Assembly (NCBI RefSeq): GCF_016881405.1
Contig: NZ_WOFE01000001.1
Coordinates: 930,001-994,000 of the forward strand
DNA: 64,000 nt
Direction: 5' to 3'
DNA from: Deefgea chitinilytica
GTDB taxonomy: Bacteria; Pseudomonadota; Gammaproteobacteria; Burkholderiales; Chitinibacteraceae
Made by a program: the position numbers and the translations under genes. Positions 1-7,956 of the stretch are shown here, piece after piece (positions within the stretch are counted from its first letter, which is position 1; every line of letters starts with the position of its first letter). Under the pieces are notes generated by a model. That model saw only the letters and a program-made list of their open reading frames with translations. It did no database searches and was not told the origin of the DNA.

Positions 1-2
1 CA

Positions 3-92
3 CATGCAGTCCACCCTAGCGCGGGGCATGATTTAACGCTGGATGCACCTGAATGGGTTATTCAGCAGCTATTTAACTTTATTAATCAATAA
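3..92 (+). CDS. Alpha/beta hydrolase, C-terminal fragment (partial at window edge)
   Basis: Only the last 29 codons are inside the window, ending in TAA at 90-92. They read HAVHPSAGHDLTLDAPEW and then VIQQLFNFINQ. The G-H-D-L-x-L-D-A-P-E-W pattern is what follows the catalytic-His loop (GH) in alpha/beta hydrolase and prolyl-aminopeptidase-like enzymes, which then close with an amphipathic helix. Substrate cannot be told from this tail. The gene starts upstream of the window. Family assignment is by motif only. Confidence 0.5.
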   Translation, partial: HAVHPSAGHDLTLDAPEWVIQQLFNFINQ

Positions 93-235
93 AAACACTA
101 GGTATATAGCTAAGGTCTTTTATTTTAATAAATCAAAACAATATACCCCATAGATTCAATGCGGTTTCACCAAAATACAAAGCACAGCAACGTTCGGCAT
201 CTAAACGTGCACTGAATTAAACCTCAAGCCAGAGC

Positions 236-835
236 CTACTCCACGAGTTGCCGACACTCAATTCGAGTAATCTGTCCATCTTGCAAACGAAACAACGCGT
301 CTTGCGGCATATCCTGTTGCCACATTTGTTCGGCAGTTAATCTCGCGTAGATGCCACGCAAAATGCGCCCCAATAAACCGTGCGCCACCACGACCACATA
401 TTGAGGCAATGCAGGATCATTCAGCCAAGCCTTGAGCCTAGTCGTAACCGCAGCCAAAGGTTCGCAAGCCGGCGCCTGAAAATACCAATCGGCTTGAGTA
501 GCTAACTCAGGATATTGATCAAACAAAGCCAAAACCTGCTGCTGTTCCCATTCGCCAAATGCCACCTCAATTAAACGATGATCAATTTGCAAATGCTGCT
601 CCGGCAAGCCCAATTCACTCAATACCAGTTTTGCGGTGTGCTGTGCACGCCCCAACGGACTAGCCAACACATGCCAACGCTGCGGCTCACTCAAGAGTGC
701 ACTGAGTGTAGCGCCCATCGCACGCGCTTGCGATTTACCCAGCTCGGTCAGCGGCGAATCACAATGCCCTTGCATGCGGCGCTCAAGATTAAATTCCGTT
801 TGCCCGTGACGTAATAAATAAATGATTCGAGACAT
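236..835 (-). CDS. Histidine phosphatase family protein (phosphoglycerate mutase-like)
   Basis: 199-residue cytoplasmic enzyme of the histidine phosphatase superfamily, branch 1. The phosphorylated-His motif LLRHGQT lies at residues 7-13 (nucleophile His10), SPLGRAQHTA at about 59-68 carries the phosphate-binding Arg, an acidic residue follows in LIEVAFGEWE (about 88-97), and the second His is His152 in VVVVAHG. The length is typical of GpmB/CobC-type phosphatases. The start codon is preceded by a good Shine-Dalgarno (AAGGATGG). Substrate is unknown: GpmB-like, alpha-ribazole phosphatase or a general phosphomonoesterase are all possible. It lies just downstream of the helicase gene on the same strand (33-bp gap), so the two may be co-transcribed. 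Confidence 0.85.
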   Translation of the reverse strand: MSRIIYLLRHGQTEFNLERRMQGHCDSPLTELGKSQARAMGATLSALLSEPQRWHVLASPLGRAQHTAKLVLSELGLPEQHLQIDHRLIEVAFGEWEQQQVLALFDQYPELATQADWYFQAPACEPLAAVTTRLKAWLNDPALPQYVVVVAHGLLGRILRGIYARLTAEQMWQQDMPQDALFRLQDGQITRIECRQLVE

Positions 836-868
836 TTAATCCATCCTTGCTGCGCCAAGATGCGCCCT

Positions 869-2089
869 TTAATCAGCCGATTTTTTCGCTGCAGCTGCGC
901 GCAATTTATCTTTTTTACTCATTCGATGGCCTTTGATTCCGCCTGCGCCTTTTTCTGTTCTTGCCTGTTCAGTAGGTTCAAAGCCAATGATGATTTCGCG
1001 CGCAATCCGCTTTTTTAAACGGTTTTCTAACAATCTAAAATGCGATTCAGTTGCGGCACTTACAAAGCTAATCGCCACCCCACTACCCCCTGCACGTGCA
1101 GTGCGCCCAATTCGATGCGTGTAATCAGCGGGTGAACGAGGTAAATCAAAATTAATTACGCATGGCAAGTGATCGATATCAATCCCACGCCCCGCCAAAT
1201 CAGTCGCCACGACAATTTGTAAATTTGAGGCTTTAAACTCAGCCAACACTTGACTTCGCCGACCTTGACTGAATTCACCATGAAATGCAGCTGCTTGAAT
1301 ACCCGCTGCGCATAAATAGCGTGCCAATTGTTCGGCACTTACTTTTGAAGCGACAAAGACTAAGGCGCGCTCTTCGCCACTATCAAAGATCAATTGCGCT
1401 AATAACTCAGCTCGTCGAGCATCATCCACCACAATCGCCCGCTCAAGAATATTCGGTGTATTTGCCTCGCTAACTTCCATAACTAGCCGTGTTGGCGTCG
1501 TTAACATTCCAGCGGCTAAAGCATTAACGTCTTCAGGAAAGGTGGCAGAAAAGAACAGGTTCTGCCGCTGCGTCGGTAGCAGAGCCAAAATCCGATTAAT
1601 TTCATCACTAAACCCCATGTCGAGCAGACGATCTGCCTCATCCAACACCAAGGTATTAAAATGATCGGGTTTGATTGCATTTTGGCCAATCAGATCAAGC
1701 AAACGACCTGGGGTCGCAACCAGCACATCAGCGTAGCCACGTAATGCCATCATCTGCGGATTGATAGATACACCACCATACACGCTGACCACTTTGATTG
1801 GTGTCGGCAAATATTTCACTACACCTTGAATTTCTTCGCCAACCTGTACGGCCAGCTCGCGAGTCGGCACCAAAACAAGCACTTTCCGCTGTTTCTCCTG
1901 CACCAATTGCAGTAAAGGTAAAGCATAGGCCGCAGTCTTTCCTGATCCGGTTGCTGCTTGCGCAAGCACGTCGCCACCACGTAAAACAACGGGAATTGCC
2001 GCAATTTGAATTGGCGTAGGTTGTAAATACAGTTTTTTATTTGCGGCGATGACGACGGTGGGCGATAAACCCAAAGCATTAAAGGGCAT
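869..2089 (-). CDS. rhlE: DEAD-box ATP-dependent RNA helicase, RhlE-type
   Basis: 406-residue RNA helicase with the full motif set. The Q motif region (PTPIQ) is near residue 24, Walker A AATGSGKT at 45-52, PTRELA at 75-80, TPGR at about 126, DEAD at 150-153, SAT at 181-183 and HRIGRTARAG near 335. A short basic C-terminal tail (GHRMSKKDKLRAAAAKK) probably aids RNA binding. Such proteins remodel rRNA or mRNA structure in ribosome assembly and RNA decay. The start is preceded by AAGG, which supports MPFNALG as the N-terminus. The RhlE assignment rests on length and compact C-terminus; DeaD and DbpA proteins are longer. It is divergent from the CDF gene. Confidence 0.85.
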   Translation of the reverse strand: MPFNALGLSPTVVIAANKKLYLQPTPIQIAAIPVVLRGGDVLAQAATGSGKTAAYALPLLQLVQEKQRKVLVLVPTRELAVQVGEEIQGVVKYLPTPIKVVSVYGGVSINPQMMALRGYADVLVATPGRLLDLIGQNAIKPDHFNTLVLDEADRLLDMGFSDEINRILALLPTQRQNLFFSATFPEDVNALAAGMLTTPTRLVMEVSEANTPNILERAIVVDDARRAELLAQLIFDSGEERALVFVASKVSAEQLARYLCAAGIQAAAFHGEFSQGRRSQVLAEFKASNLQIVVATDLAGRGIDIDHLPCVINFDLPRSPADYTHRIGRTARAGGSGVAISFVSAATESHFRLLENRLKKRIAREIIIGFEPTEQARTEKGAGGIKGHRMSKKDKLRAAAAKKSAD

Positions 2090-2298
2090 GAAAAGCCTTA
2101 TTTGAATAAAACCAAGTTCCGCATGATACCAAGCCTGATCGCTTAACGACGATAAAGATCCATTTACCTACGCTCAGCGGAGGCTGTCTAAGTTGCCTAT
2201 ATGCTGAATTGAAACAGCAAAATAACATACTGAGACAGCAAGCAAGCGATGCAATAAAATAGACAGCGCACACTCACCGCACGATCAGGAACAACACC

Positions 2299-3231
2299 AT
2301 GTATGGCAAGCTCACCAAAAAGCAGGTTAATCGACTCGAGCAACGCACACTGAGTATCTCGATCTATACGATTATAGGTTTAGCCATTGCGGGTATCGGT
2401 TATGGCTTATATATCGGTTCTGATGCGGTGATGCTCGATGGTTTTTATGCTCTAACCAGCTTGATGGGGTCGGGACTATATTTGCTGGCCGCCAAAGTGG
2501 TTGAAAAGCCAGCAGACCGCCATTTTCAATATGGCTATGCGCATATCGAGCCACTCGTCAATAGCTTTAATAGCTTGATTTTGATAATTGTGTGTATTTA
2601 TGCGTTTTTTAATGGTGTTCGTGGTCTGGTGAGCGAAGGCAATCCGGTCGACGCTACCGAAGTTGTTGCGTATAGCTTTTTAAGTGCTGTAGTTTGTGCT
2701 GCGGTCTGGATTTATGAGCACCGGATGGCCAAACGCTGTGATTCAAACTTAATCCGCAATGATGCGCGTGAATGGATGGTCAGCATGAGCTTCAGCGTCG
2801 TGACGGGGATAAGTTTTGCGATGATTTGGGTGCTACCTGAGCCATCTCGAACTTGGTGGGCCAATTATGCCGACAGCGCGGTTTTGGCTATATTGGCGCT
2901 CTGTTTAGTTCCGGTGCCGATGAAGACTTTTTATAGCAATATGCGCGAAGTACTCATCATCACCAATCCAGAAGATGAAGTTACACTGCGCGTCGCTCAA
3001 GTCATGAGTAAAGTTGAAAACGAACACGATATCGCCGATTTTAGTACGCACATCGTAAAAACCGGGCGTATATACGTCATTGAAATCAATATCATGGTCG
3101 GACCTGACTTCAAATTAAAAGGCGTACCCGAACTAGACGCACTCAGAACAAGAATTTGGAGTGAAATTGGCTTACCGCTTGACGATGCTTGGCTAGGCAT
3201 CTCATTTACCGCTCATGCACGCTGGCTTTAA
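2299..3231 (+). CDS. Cation diffusion facilitator-like membrane transporter with atypical metal site
   Basis: 310-residue inner-membrane protein. About six hydrophobic segments cover residues 20-210, followed by a soluble ferredoxin-like domain of about 90 residues, the standard CDF layout. HFQYGYAHIEPL (75-86) corresponds to the family's loop after TM2. Odd: in TM2 the usual DxxxD zinc site reads D47-GFY-A51, and in TM5 the usual HxxxD reads E158-WMV-S162, so the canonical Zn site seems absent. It may carry another ion or use a different site. The start has AGGA upstream (CAGGAACAACACC-ATG). It is monocistronic: a strong stem-loop follows at 3261-3286. Confidence 0.75.
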   Translation: MYGKLTKKQVNRLEQRTLSISIYTIIGLAIAGIGYGLYIGSDAVMLDGFYALTSLMGSGLYLLAAKVVEKPADRHFQYGYAHIEPLVNSFNSLILIIVCIYAFFNGVRGLVSEGNPVDATEVVAYSFLSAVVCAAVWIYEHRMAKRCDSNLIRNDAREWMVSMSFSVVTGISFAMIWVLPEPSRTWWANYADSAVLAILALCLVPVPMKTFYSNMREVLIITNPEDEVTLRVAQVMSKVENEHDIADFSTHIVKTGRIYVIEINIMVGPDFKLKGVPELDALRTRIWSEIGLPLDDAWLGISFTAHARWL

Positions 3232-3260
3232 TGCCCAACACAGCTTCATCCCGCATTAAA

Positions 3261-3286
3261 CGCCGATTTGGTGGCCAAAATCGGCG
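3261..3286 (+). other. Strong stem-loop between CDF gene and prfB
   Basis: CGCCGATTT (3261-3269) pairs perfectly with AAATCGGCG (3278-3286) around an 8-base loop. There is no U-tract after it, so it is not a textbook intrinsic terminator. It may protect the 3' end of the CDF mRNA or act as a weak terminator. Confidence 0.5.
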
Positions 3287-3310
3287 AACTATCCAAAAAC
3301 CTGTGATTGA

Positions 3311-3319
3311 TGCTACAAT
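3311..3319 (+). promoter_or_regulatory. Candidate extended -10 promoter of prfB
   Basis: TG-C-TACAAT at 3311-3319 matches an extended -10 element (TGnTAtAAT). I see no good -35 hexamer 17 bp upstream, as expected for extended -10 promoters. It lies about 100 bp before the prfB start. Motif match only. Confidence 0.3.
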
Positions 3320-3418
3320 CGTCGTCTTTTACAAACAACAGCAATTACACCTAAAGCATTGATTATTATAAATTTATACTAATTTTTAGCTTGGTAGTTG
3401 CAGACGCGGATTCATCGC

Positions 3419-4522
3419 ATGGAAGCGGAACAGCTTAATCAGATTGAAAACCAGCTCAAAGAGCTAGGTGCACGCGCAGACGAACTCAAGCGCTACCTCG
3501 ACTACCCAGGCAAAGTGGATCGACTCGAAGAAGTCGTTCGCTTGTCTGAAGCACCAGAAACATGGAACGACCCGAAAAAAGCGCAAGAAGTCGGCCGTGA
3601 ACGCAAAGCACTTGAGGACATCGTTCTCGTGCTAGATCGTGTTACCGATGGCGTCACCGATTCGCTTGAACTATTTGAAATGGCCAAAGCCGAAGCAGAT
3701 TACGGCACCGCCGAAGTCATCGCTGAAGATTACGCAGCACTAGAAGCAGAAATTTCCAAGCTGGAATTCCGCAGGATGTTTAATAATCCGATGGATCCAA
3801 TGCCCTGCTTTATCGACATTCAATCCGGCGCGGGTGGTACTGAAGCGCAAGACTGGGCGGGCATGCTGCTGCGCATGTACGTTCGTTATGGCGAGCGCAA
3901 AGGTTTTGCCGTTGAAGTGATGGAGCAATCAGACGGTGACATCGTCGGCATTAGCCAAGCCACCATTAAACTGACTGGCGACTATGCTTACGGCTTTTTG
4001 CGCACAGAAACGGGCGTTCATCGTCTCGTTCGCTGCTCGCCATACGATTCAAACAATCGCCGCCATACCTCATTTGCTTCGGTTTTTGTTTACCCTGAAG
4101 TTGACGACAGCTTTGAAATTGACATCAACCCATCGGATGTTCGTACCGATACCTATCGTGCATCAGGCGCGGGTGGTCAGCATATTAACAAAACCGACTC
4201 TGCGGTTCGTTTGACACATATTCCGACCAATACCGTCGTGCAGTGCCAAAACGATCGCTCACAGCACAAAAATCGTGACGAGGCCTGGAAAATGCTCCGC
4301 GCCAAGCTGTACGAGCTAGAACTACGCAAGCGCATGGAAGCACAGCAGTCGCTGGAAGCAACCAAATCCGATATCGGCTGGGGACATCAAATTCGCTCTT
4401 ATGTATTTGATCAAAGCCGAATTAAAGATCTGCGTACCAGCTATGAAGTGGGCAACATCAAAGGCGTTATGGATGGTGACTTAGATAACTTTATTGCGGC
4501 CAGCCTGAAACAAGGCGTGTAA
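3419..4522 (+). CDS. prfB: Peptide chain release factor 2 (no programmed frameshift)
   Basis: 367-residue RF2, which terminates translation at UGA and UAA. The GGQ motif that triggers peptidyl-tRNA hydrolysis is at residues 252-254 ([16 protein letters not shown]). The stop-codon recognition tripeptide sits at 207-209 and reads S-P-Y instead of the usual S-P-F. I choose ATG 3419 ([13 protein letters not shown]); a TTG 21 bases upstream is in frame but is not expected from family N-termini. In most bacteria an in-frame UGA after about codon 25 forces an autoregulatory +1 frameshift. Here the site (KRYLDYPGK, residues 24-32) is read through continuously with no UGA, so this control is absent. 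lysS follows after a hairpin. Confidence 0.97.
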   Translation: MEAEQLNQIENQLKELGARADELKRYLDYPGKVDRLEEVVRLSEAPETWNDPKKAQEVGRERKALEDIVLVLDRVTDGVTDSLELFEMAKAEADYGTAEVIAEDYAALEAEISKLEFRRMFNNPMDPMPCFIDIQSGAGGTEAQDWAGMLLRMYVRYGERKGFAVEVMEQSDGDIVGISQATIKLTGDYAYGFLRTETGVHRLVRCSPYDSNNRRHTSFASVFVYPEVDDSFEIDINPSDVRTDTYRASGAGGQHINKTDSAVRLTHIPTNTVVQCQNDRSQHKNRDEAWKMLRAKLYELELRKRMEAQQSLEATKSDIGWGHQIRSYVFDQSRIKDLRTSYEVGNIKGVMDGDLDNFIAASLKQGV

Positions 4523-4533
4523 TTTTTTAATCG

Positions 4534-4561
4534 CGGGGAGTCTCAAACTCCCCGTTGTTTT
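4534..4561 (+). terminator. Intrinsic terminator or attenuator between prfB and lysS
   Basis: CGGGGAG (4534-4540) pairs with CTCCCCG (4548-4554), loop TCTCAAA, followed by TTGTTTT. It lies 12 bases after the prfB stop and only 22 bases before the lysS start. lysS must therefore be reached by readthrough or from a promoter inside prfB. Confidence 0.75.
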
Positions 4562-4583
4562 GAATGTATTGAGTGGAAAAATC

Positions 4584-6098
4584 ATGAGTGAAGTGAAAAG
4601 CCAAGAAGTTGAAGTTCAAGTCGACGAAAATCAAATCATCGCCGAACGTCGTGCCAAATTGGCAGCGATTCGTAGCAAAGGCGTTGCTTTCCCAAATGAT
4701 TTTAAACGCGAGCATTTGTCTGGCGCCCTACACGAACAGTACAACACACTTGAAAAAGAAGAGCTGGAAGCCAAAGCCATCCCCGTTTCGGTCGCTGGCC
4801 GTATGATGCTCAAACGCGTGATGGGCAAAGCCAGCTTCGCAACGATTCAAGACAATACTGGTCGCATCCAGTTTTACATCAGTGGCAATAGCGTTGGTGA
4901 AGCAGTTTATGACGACTTCAAAACGTGGGACTTGGGTGACATCGTGGCTGCGCGCGGCACCTTGATGAAAACCAAAACTGGTGAATTATCAATTCACGTG
5001 ACTGAATTGCGCCTACTGACTAAATCACTACGCCCATTGCCGGACAAACACCACGGCATGGCCGATCAAGAGCAAATTTATCGCCAACGCCATTTGGATT
5101 TGATTACCAATGAAGTGAGCCGCAATACCTTTATCAAGCGCTCCAAAATCATTCAACGCTTGCGTGAATTCATGGTCGGTGAAAACTATCTTGAAGTTGA
5201 AACACCGATGATGCACAGCATCCCAGGTGGCGCAACTGCCAAGCCATTTGTAACACACCACAATGCGCTTGATATGCCGCTGTATTTGCGTATAGCACCT
5301 GAGCTGTATCTAAAGCGCCTGATTGTTGGCGGCCTCGAGCGTGTTTTTGAAATCAATCGTTCTTTCCGCAATGAAGGCATGAGCACACGCCACAATCCGG
5401 AATTCACGATGATCGAATTCTACGAAGCGTACGCCGACTACCAACGCATGATGGACATGTCAGAAGGTATCATCCGCGCCTGCGCGATTGAAGCGACTGG
5501 CCACGCGGTTGTAACTTATCAAGGTAAAGTGGTTGATTTATCCAAGCCATTCGCACGCTTTACGATTGCAGGCGCCATCAAGCATTACAACCCAGAATAC
5601 ACTGACGAACAATTGAATGACCGCGCTTTCTTGAAAGCCGAAATCGCCCGTCTTGGCGGCAAACCAGTACTAACGGACGGGATTGGCGGATTACAACTCA
5701 GTTTGTTTGAAGAAAACACCGAAGGTAAGTTGTGGGAACCAACGTTCATTATTGATTACCCAGCGGAAGTATCGCCACTGGCTCGCGCATCAGACACACA
5801 AGCCGGCCTCACAGAGCGCTTCGAATTGTTTATCGTTGGTCGCGAACACGCCAACGGCTACTCTGAGTTGAACGACCCAGAAGATCAAGCTGCACGCTTC
5901 CAAGCGCAAGTTGATTTGAAAGACAAAGGTGATGATGAAGCGATGCACTATGATGCAGACTATGTGCGCGCGCTTGAGCACGGCATGGCACCGACAGGCG
6001 GCTGCGGTATTGGTATCGACCGCTTAGTGATGCTGTTAACCGATTCGCCAAGCATTCGTGACGTCATCTTGTTCCCACAAATGCGCCGCGAAGAATAA
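4584..6098 (+). CDS. lysS: Lysine--tRNA ligase, class II
   Basis: 504-residue lysyl-tRNA synthetase. An OB-fold anticodon-binding domain covers about residues 50-150 ([19 protein letters not shown], near 70-90). The class II catalytic domain follows, with motif 2 [16 protein letters not shown] and motif 3 [11 protein letters not shown] near the C-terminus. ATG 4584 ([12 protein letters not shown]) is chosen over an in-frame TTG at 4560 that lies next to the upstream terminator hairpin. prfB-lysS is a conserved gene pair in proteobacteria. A bidirectional terminator follows. Confidence 0.97.
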   Translation: MSEVKSQEVEVQVDENQIIAERRAKLAAIRSKGVAFPNDFKREHLSGALHEQYNTLEKEELEAKAIPVSVAGRMMLKRVMGKASFATIQDNTGRIQFYISGNSVGEAVYDDFKTWDLGDIVAARGTLMKTKTGELSIHVTELRLLTKSLRPLPDKHHGMADQEQIYRQRHLDLITNEVSRNTFIKRSKIIQRLREFMVGENYLEVETPMMHSIPGGATAKPFVTHHNALDMPLYLRIAPELYLKRLIVGGLERVFEINRSFRNEGMSTRHNPEFTMIEFYEAYADYQRMMDMSEGIIRACAIEATGHAVVTYQGKVVDLSKPFARFTIAGAIKHYNPEYTDEQLNDRAFLKAEIARLGGKPVLTDGIGGLQLSLFEENTEGKLWEPTFIIDYPAEVSPLARASDTQAGLTERFELFIVGREHANGYSELNDPEDQAARFQAQVDLKDKGDDEAMHYDADYVRALEHGMAPTGGCGIGIDRLVMLLTDSPSIRDVILFPQMRREE

Positions 6099-6153
6099 GC
6101 GCAGTATCAATTGCCAGCCATTGCCAAACAATGGCTAGTGGCAAATACCCCGC

Positions 6154-6181
6154 AAAAAAACCGGCTTTCGCCGGTTTTTTT
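6154..6181. terminator. Bidirectional terminator between lysS and the HU gene
   Basis: CCGGC (6161-6165) and GCCGG (6170-6174) with a TTTC loop are flanked by a run of seven A on the left and seven T on the right. The structure therefore terminates both lysS (+) and the convergent HU gene (-). Confidence 0.9.
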
Positions 6182-6196
6182 GCCTCAATCGAATCT

Positions 6197-6511
6197 TCAT
6201 GCTTTAGTTTGGCTTGCGTCTTGCTCTGCAACTGCGTCTTTTAACGCTTTCGTCGGGGTAAATTTCAAAACACGCTTAGCGGGAATTTGCACCGCCTCAC
6301 CGGTACGTGGATTACGCCCGACTCGCGCATCACGAGATTTCAAGGCTATTTTTGCAACATTAGGCAAAACCACTTCACCGCCGCCACTCACTGTCGCCAA
6401 AATAACATCAGACAAGGTTTCCAAAGTGGCTGCAACCGCTTTTTTAGAGACTTCGGGATGATCAATCGCAACTAAGTTGTGCACGATAGAGATCAATTCA
6501 GTTTTATTCAT
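6197..6511 (-). CDS. HU-family DNA-binding protein
   Basis: 104-residue nucleoid protein of the HU/IHF family. The DNA-intercalating beta-arm signature GRNPRTGEAVQIPAKRV lies at about residues 65-81, preceded by the dimerising helices (MNKTELISIVHNL). It is slightly longer than classical HU (90 residues), with an Ala/Gln/Lys tail. It binds and bends DNA without strong sequence preference. HU versus IHF cannot be settled by eye, but the RNPRTGE form favours HU. AAAGG precedes the start. It is monocistronic, ending at the shared terminator. Confidence 0.9.
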   Translation of the reverse strand: MNKTELISIVHNLVAIDHPEVSKKAVAATLETLSDVILATVSGGGEVVLPNVAKIALKSRDARVGRNPRTGEAVQIPAKRVLKFTPTKALKDAVAEQDASQTKA

Positions 6512-6681
6512 ATAAAAGACCTTTAATTGGCCGCAAAAAAAATGTGACTACACCCATTATGCCGCAGACCAGCAAAATAAGCTTGCGCTTTGCGCACACA
6601 AAGCGATTTATGCCAACGGCACTATTACCTCGCTTTTCATACTTAAAGGACGGAAAATAGCGAATTGATAAGAGACACTGA

Positions 6682-7908
6682 ATGCCAAACCATCACCCCC
6701 GCCCAATTAGCCAGCTCAGCCCACTGACTTTATTATTCCCTCTGGCACTAGTACTGTTTGAATTTGCGACTTACATTTCAAACGATATGATCCTGCCCGC
6801 TATGCCGACTATTGTGCACTTGTTTGGCGTAGATCCCAGCCATATTCCATCCGCCATGTCGCTTTGCCTCTTAGGCGGCGCCAGCTTGCAATGGTTACTC
6901 GGCCCCCTATCGGATCGCAAAGGACGCAAACCCATCATGCTGGCGGGGGTATTGCTGTTTATCTTTGCTTGTATCGCGATTATTTTTGTTCACTCTTATT
7001 CGTGGTTTCTATTCTTTCGCTTCTTACAAGGCACCGGCATGTGTTTCATTGGCGCAGTGGGTTATGCAGCCATCCAAGAAAGCTTTACCGAGGCCACAGC
7101 GATTCGTGTTACTGCCTTAATGGCGAATGTGGCTTTAATTGCCCCCTTGATTGGCCCTTTGGCTGGCGCCATGCTTTTGCAAGCAAGCGATTGGGAGTGG
7201 ATTTTCATTTTCGTTGCGATTATTGCCACGATTTCAGCCCTAGGCTTATGGCGCTTTATGCCAGAAACCTCGCCCAAAATCAGCTCGCCACTCAAAGTCA
7301 GCAGTTTAAAAAATGACTATATGGCCGTCCTTCGCAATCGACGCTTTTTAGCGGGGGCGATTTCAATTGGCTTTACTTCAATGCCACTACTGGCGTGGAT
7401 TGCATTAGCGCCACTGATTCTCATGAATGATGCGGGCTTATCGACAATTGACTATGGTTACTGGCAAATTCCCGTCTTCGCAGGACTGATCTTAGGCAAT
7501 ATCATTCTGGCTAAAGTTGTTGGTAGCGTGCCGATTTATCGAATTATTAAGCTGGGTTCAATACCCTTCCTACTTGGCTTTGTCTTAAGCTTACATTTAA
7601 TTTATGCGCCCACCGCATGGATTTGGCTGGTCGCCTCATTATCAATCAGTGCTGTGGGTATCGGCATTATCAATGCCGCACAATTCCGACTCGCCCTTTT
7701 TGCCAGCGATCAAAGCAAAGGCACTGTCTCTGCCGCACTGGGGATTATTATTATGATTATTTTCTCACTTGGTATTGAGCTCGCCAAATTGGCGCACGAG
7801 TATGCTGGCAATGCAGGTTTTGTAATGGTATGTATTGCTGGCGCACTGACCGCCGTCACTGCGCGGCGACGTTTTCTGCGCGGCCAATTTGGTGAAGACG
7901 CACAATAA
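6682..7908 (+). CDS. mdfA: MdfA-family MFS multidrug efflux transporter
   Basis: 408-residue, 12-TM major facilitator that exports drugs by proton antiport. The N-terminal stretch ALVLFEFATYISNDMILPAM carries the membrane Glu (in FEF) and the Asp (in ND) that in E. coli MdfA bind substrate and protons. The family motif A region reads GPLSDRKGRKP, and RFLQGTGMCFIGAVGYAAIQ aligns closely with MdfA, including its TM4 Arg. The start has only a weak Shine-Dalgarno. It is followed after 48 bp by the mnmC-like gene on the same strand, though a functional link is not evident. Confidence 0.9.
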   Translation: MPNHHPRPISQLSPLTLLFPLALVLFEFATYISNDMILPAMPTIVHLFGVDPSHIPSAMSLCLLGGASLQWLLGPLSDRKGRKPIMLAGVLLFIFACIAIIFVHSYSWFLFFRFLQGTGMCFIGAVGYAAIQESFTEATAIRVTALMANVALIAPLIGPLAGAMLLQASDWEWIFIFVAIIATISALGLWRFMPETSPKISSPLKVSSLKNDYMAVLRNRRFLAGAISIGFTSMPLLAWIALAPLILMNDAGLSTIDYGYWQIPVFAGLILGNIILAKVVGSVPIYRIIKLGSIPFLLGFVLSLHLIYAPTAWIWLVASLSISAVGIGIINAAQFRLALFASDQSKGTVSAALGIIIMIIFSLGIELAKLAHEYAGNAGFVMVCIAGALTAVTARRRFLRGQFGEDAQ

Positions 7909-7956
7909 GCGACCATCGAGAATTGAGACATGCTTACCCACTGAGAGAGCCCCACC

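Noticed and set aside
2183-2239. GCTGTCT and AGACAGC arms 43 bp apart in the helicase/CDF divergent region
   Set aside because: Seven-base arms so far apart are expected by chance.
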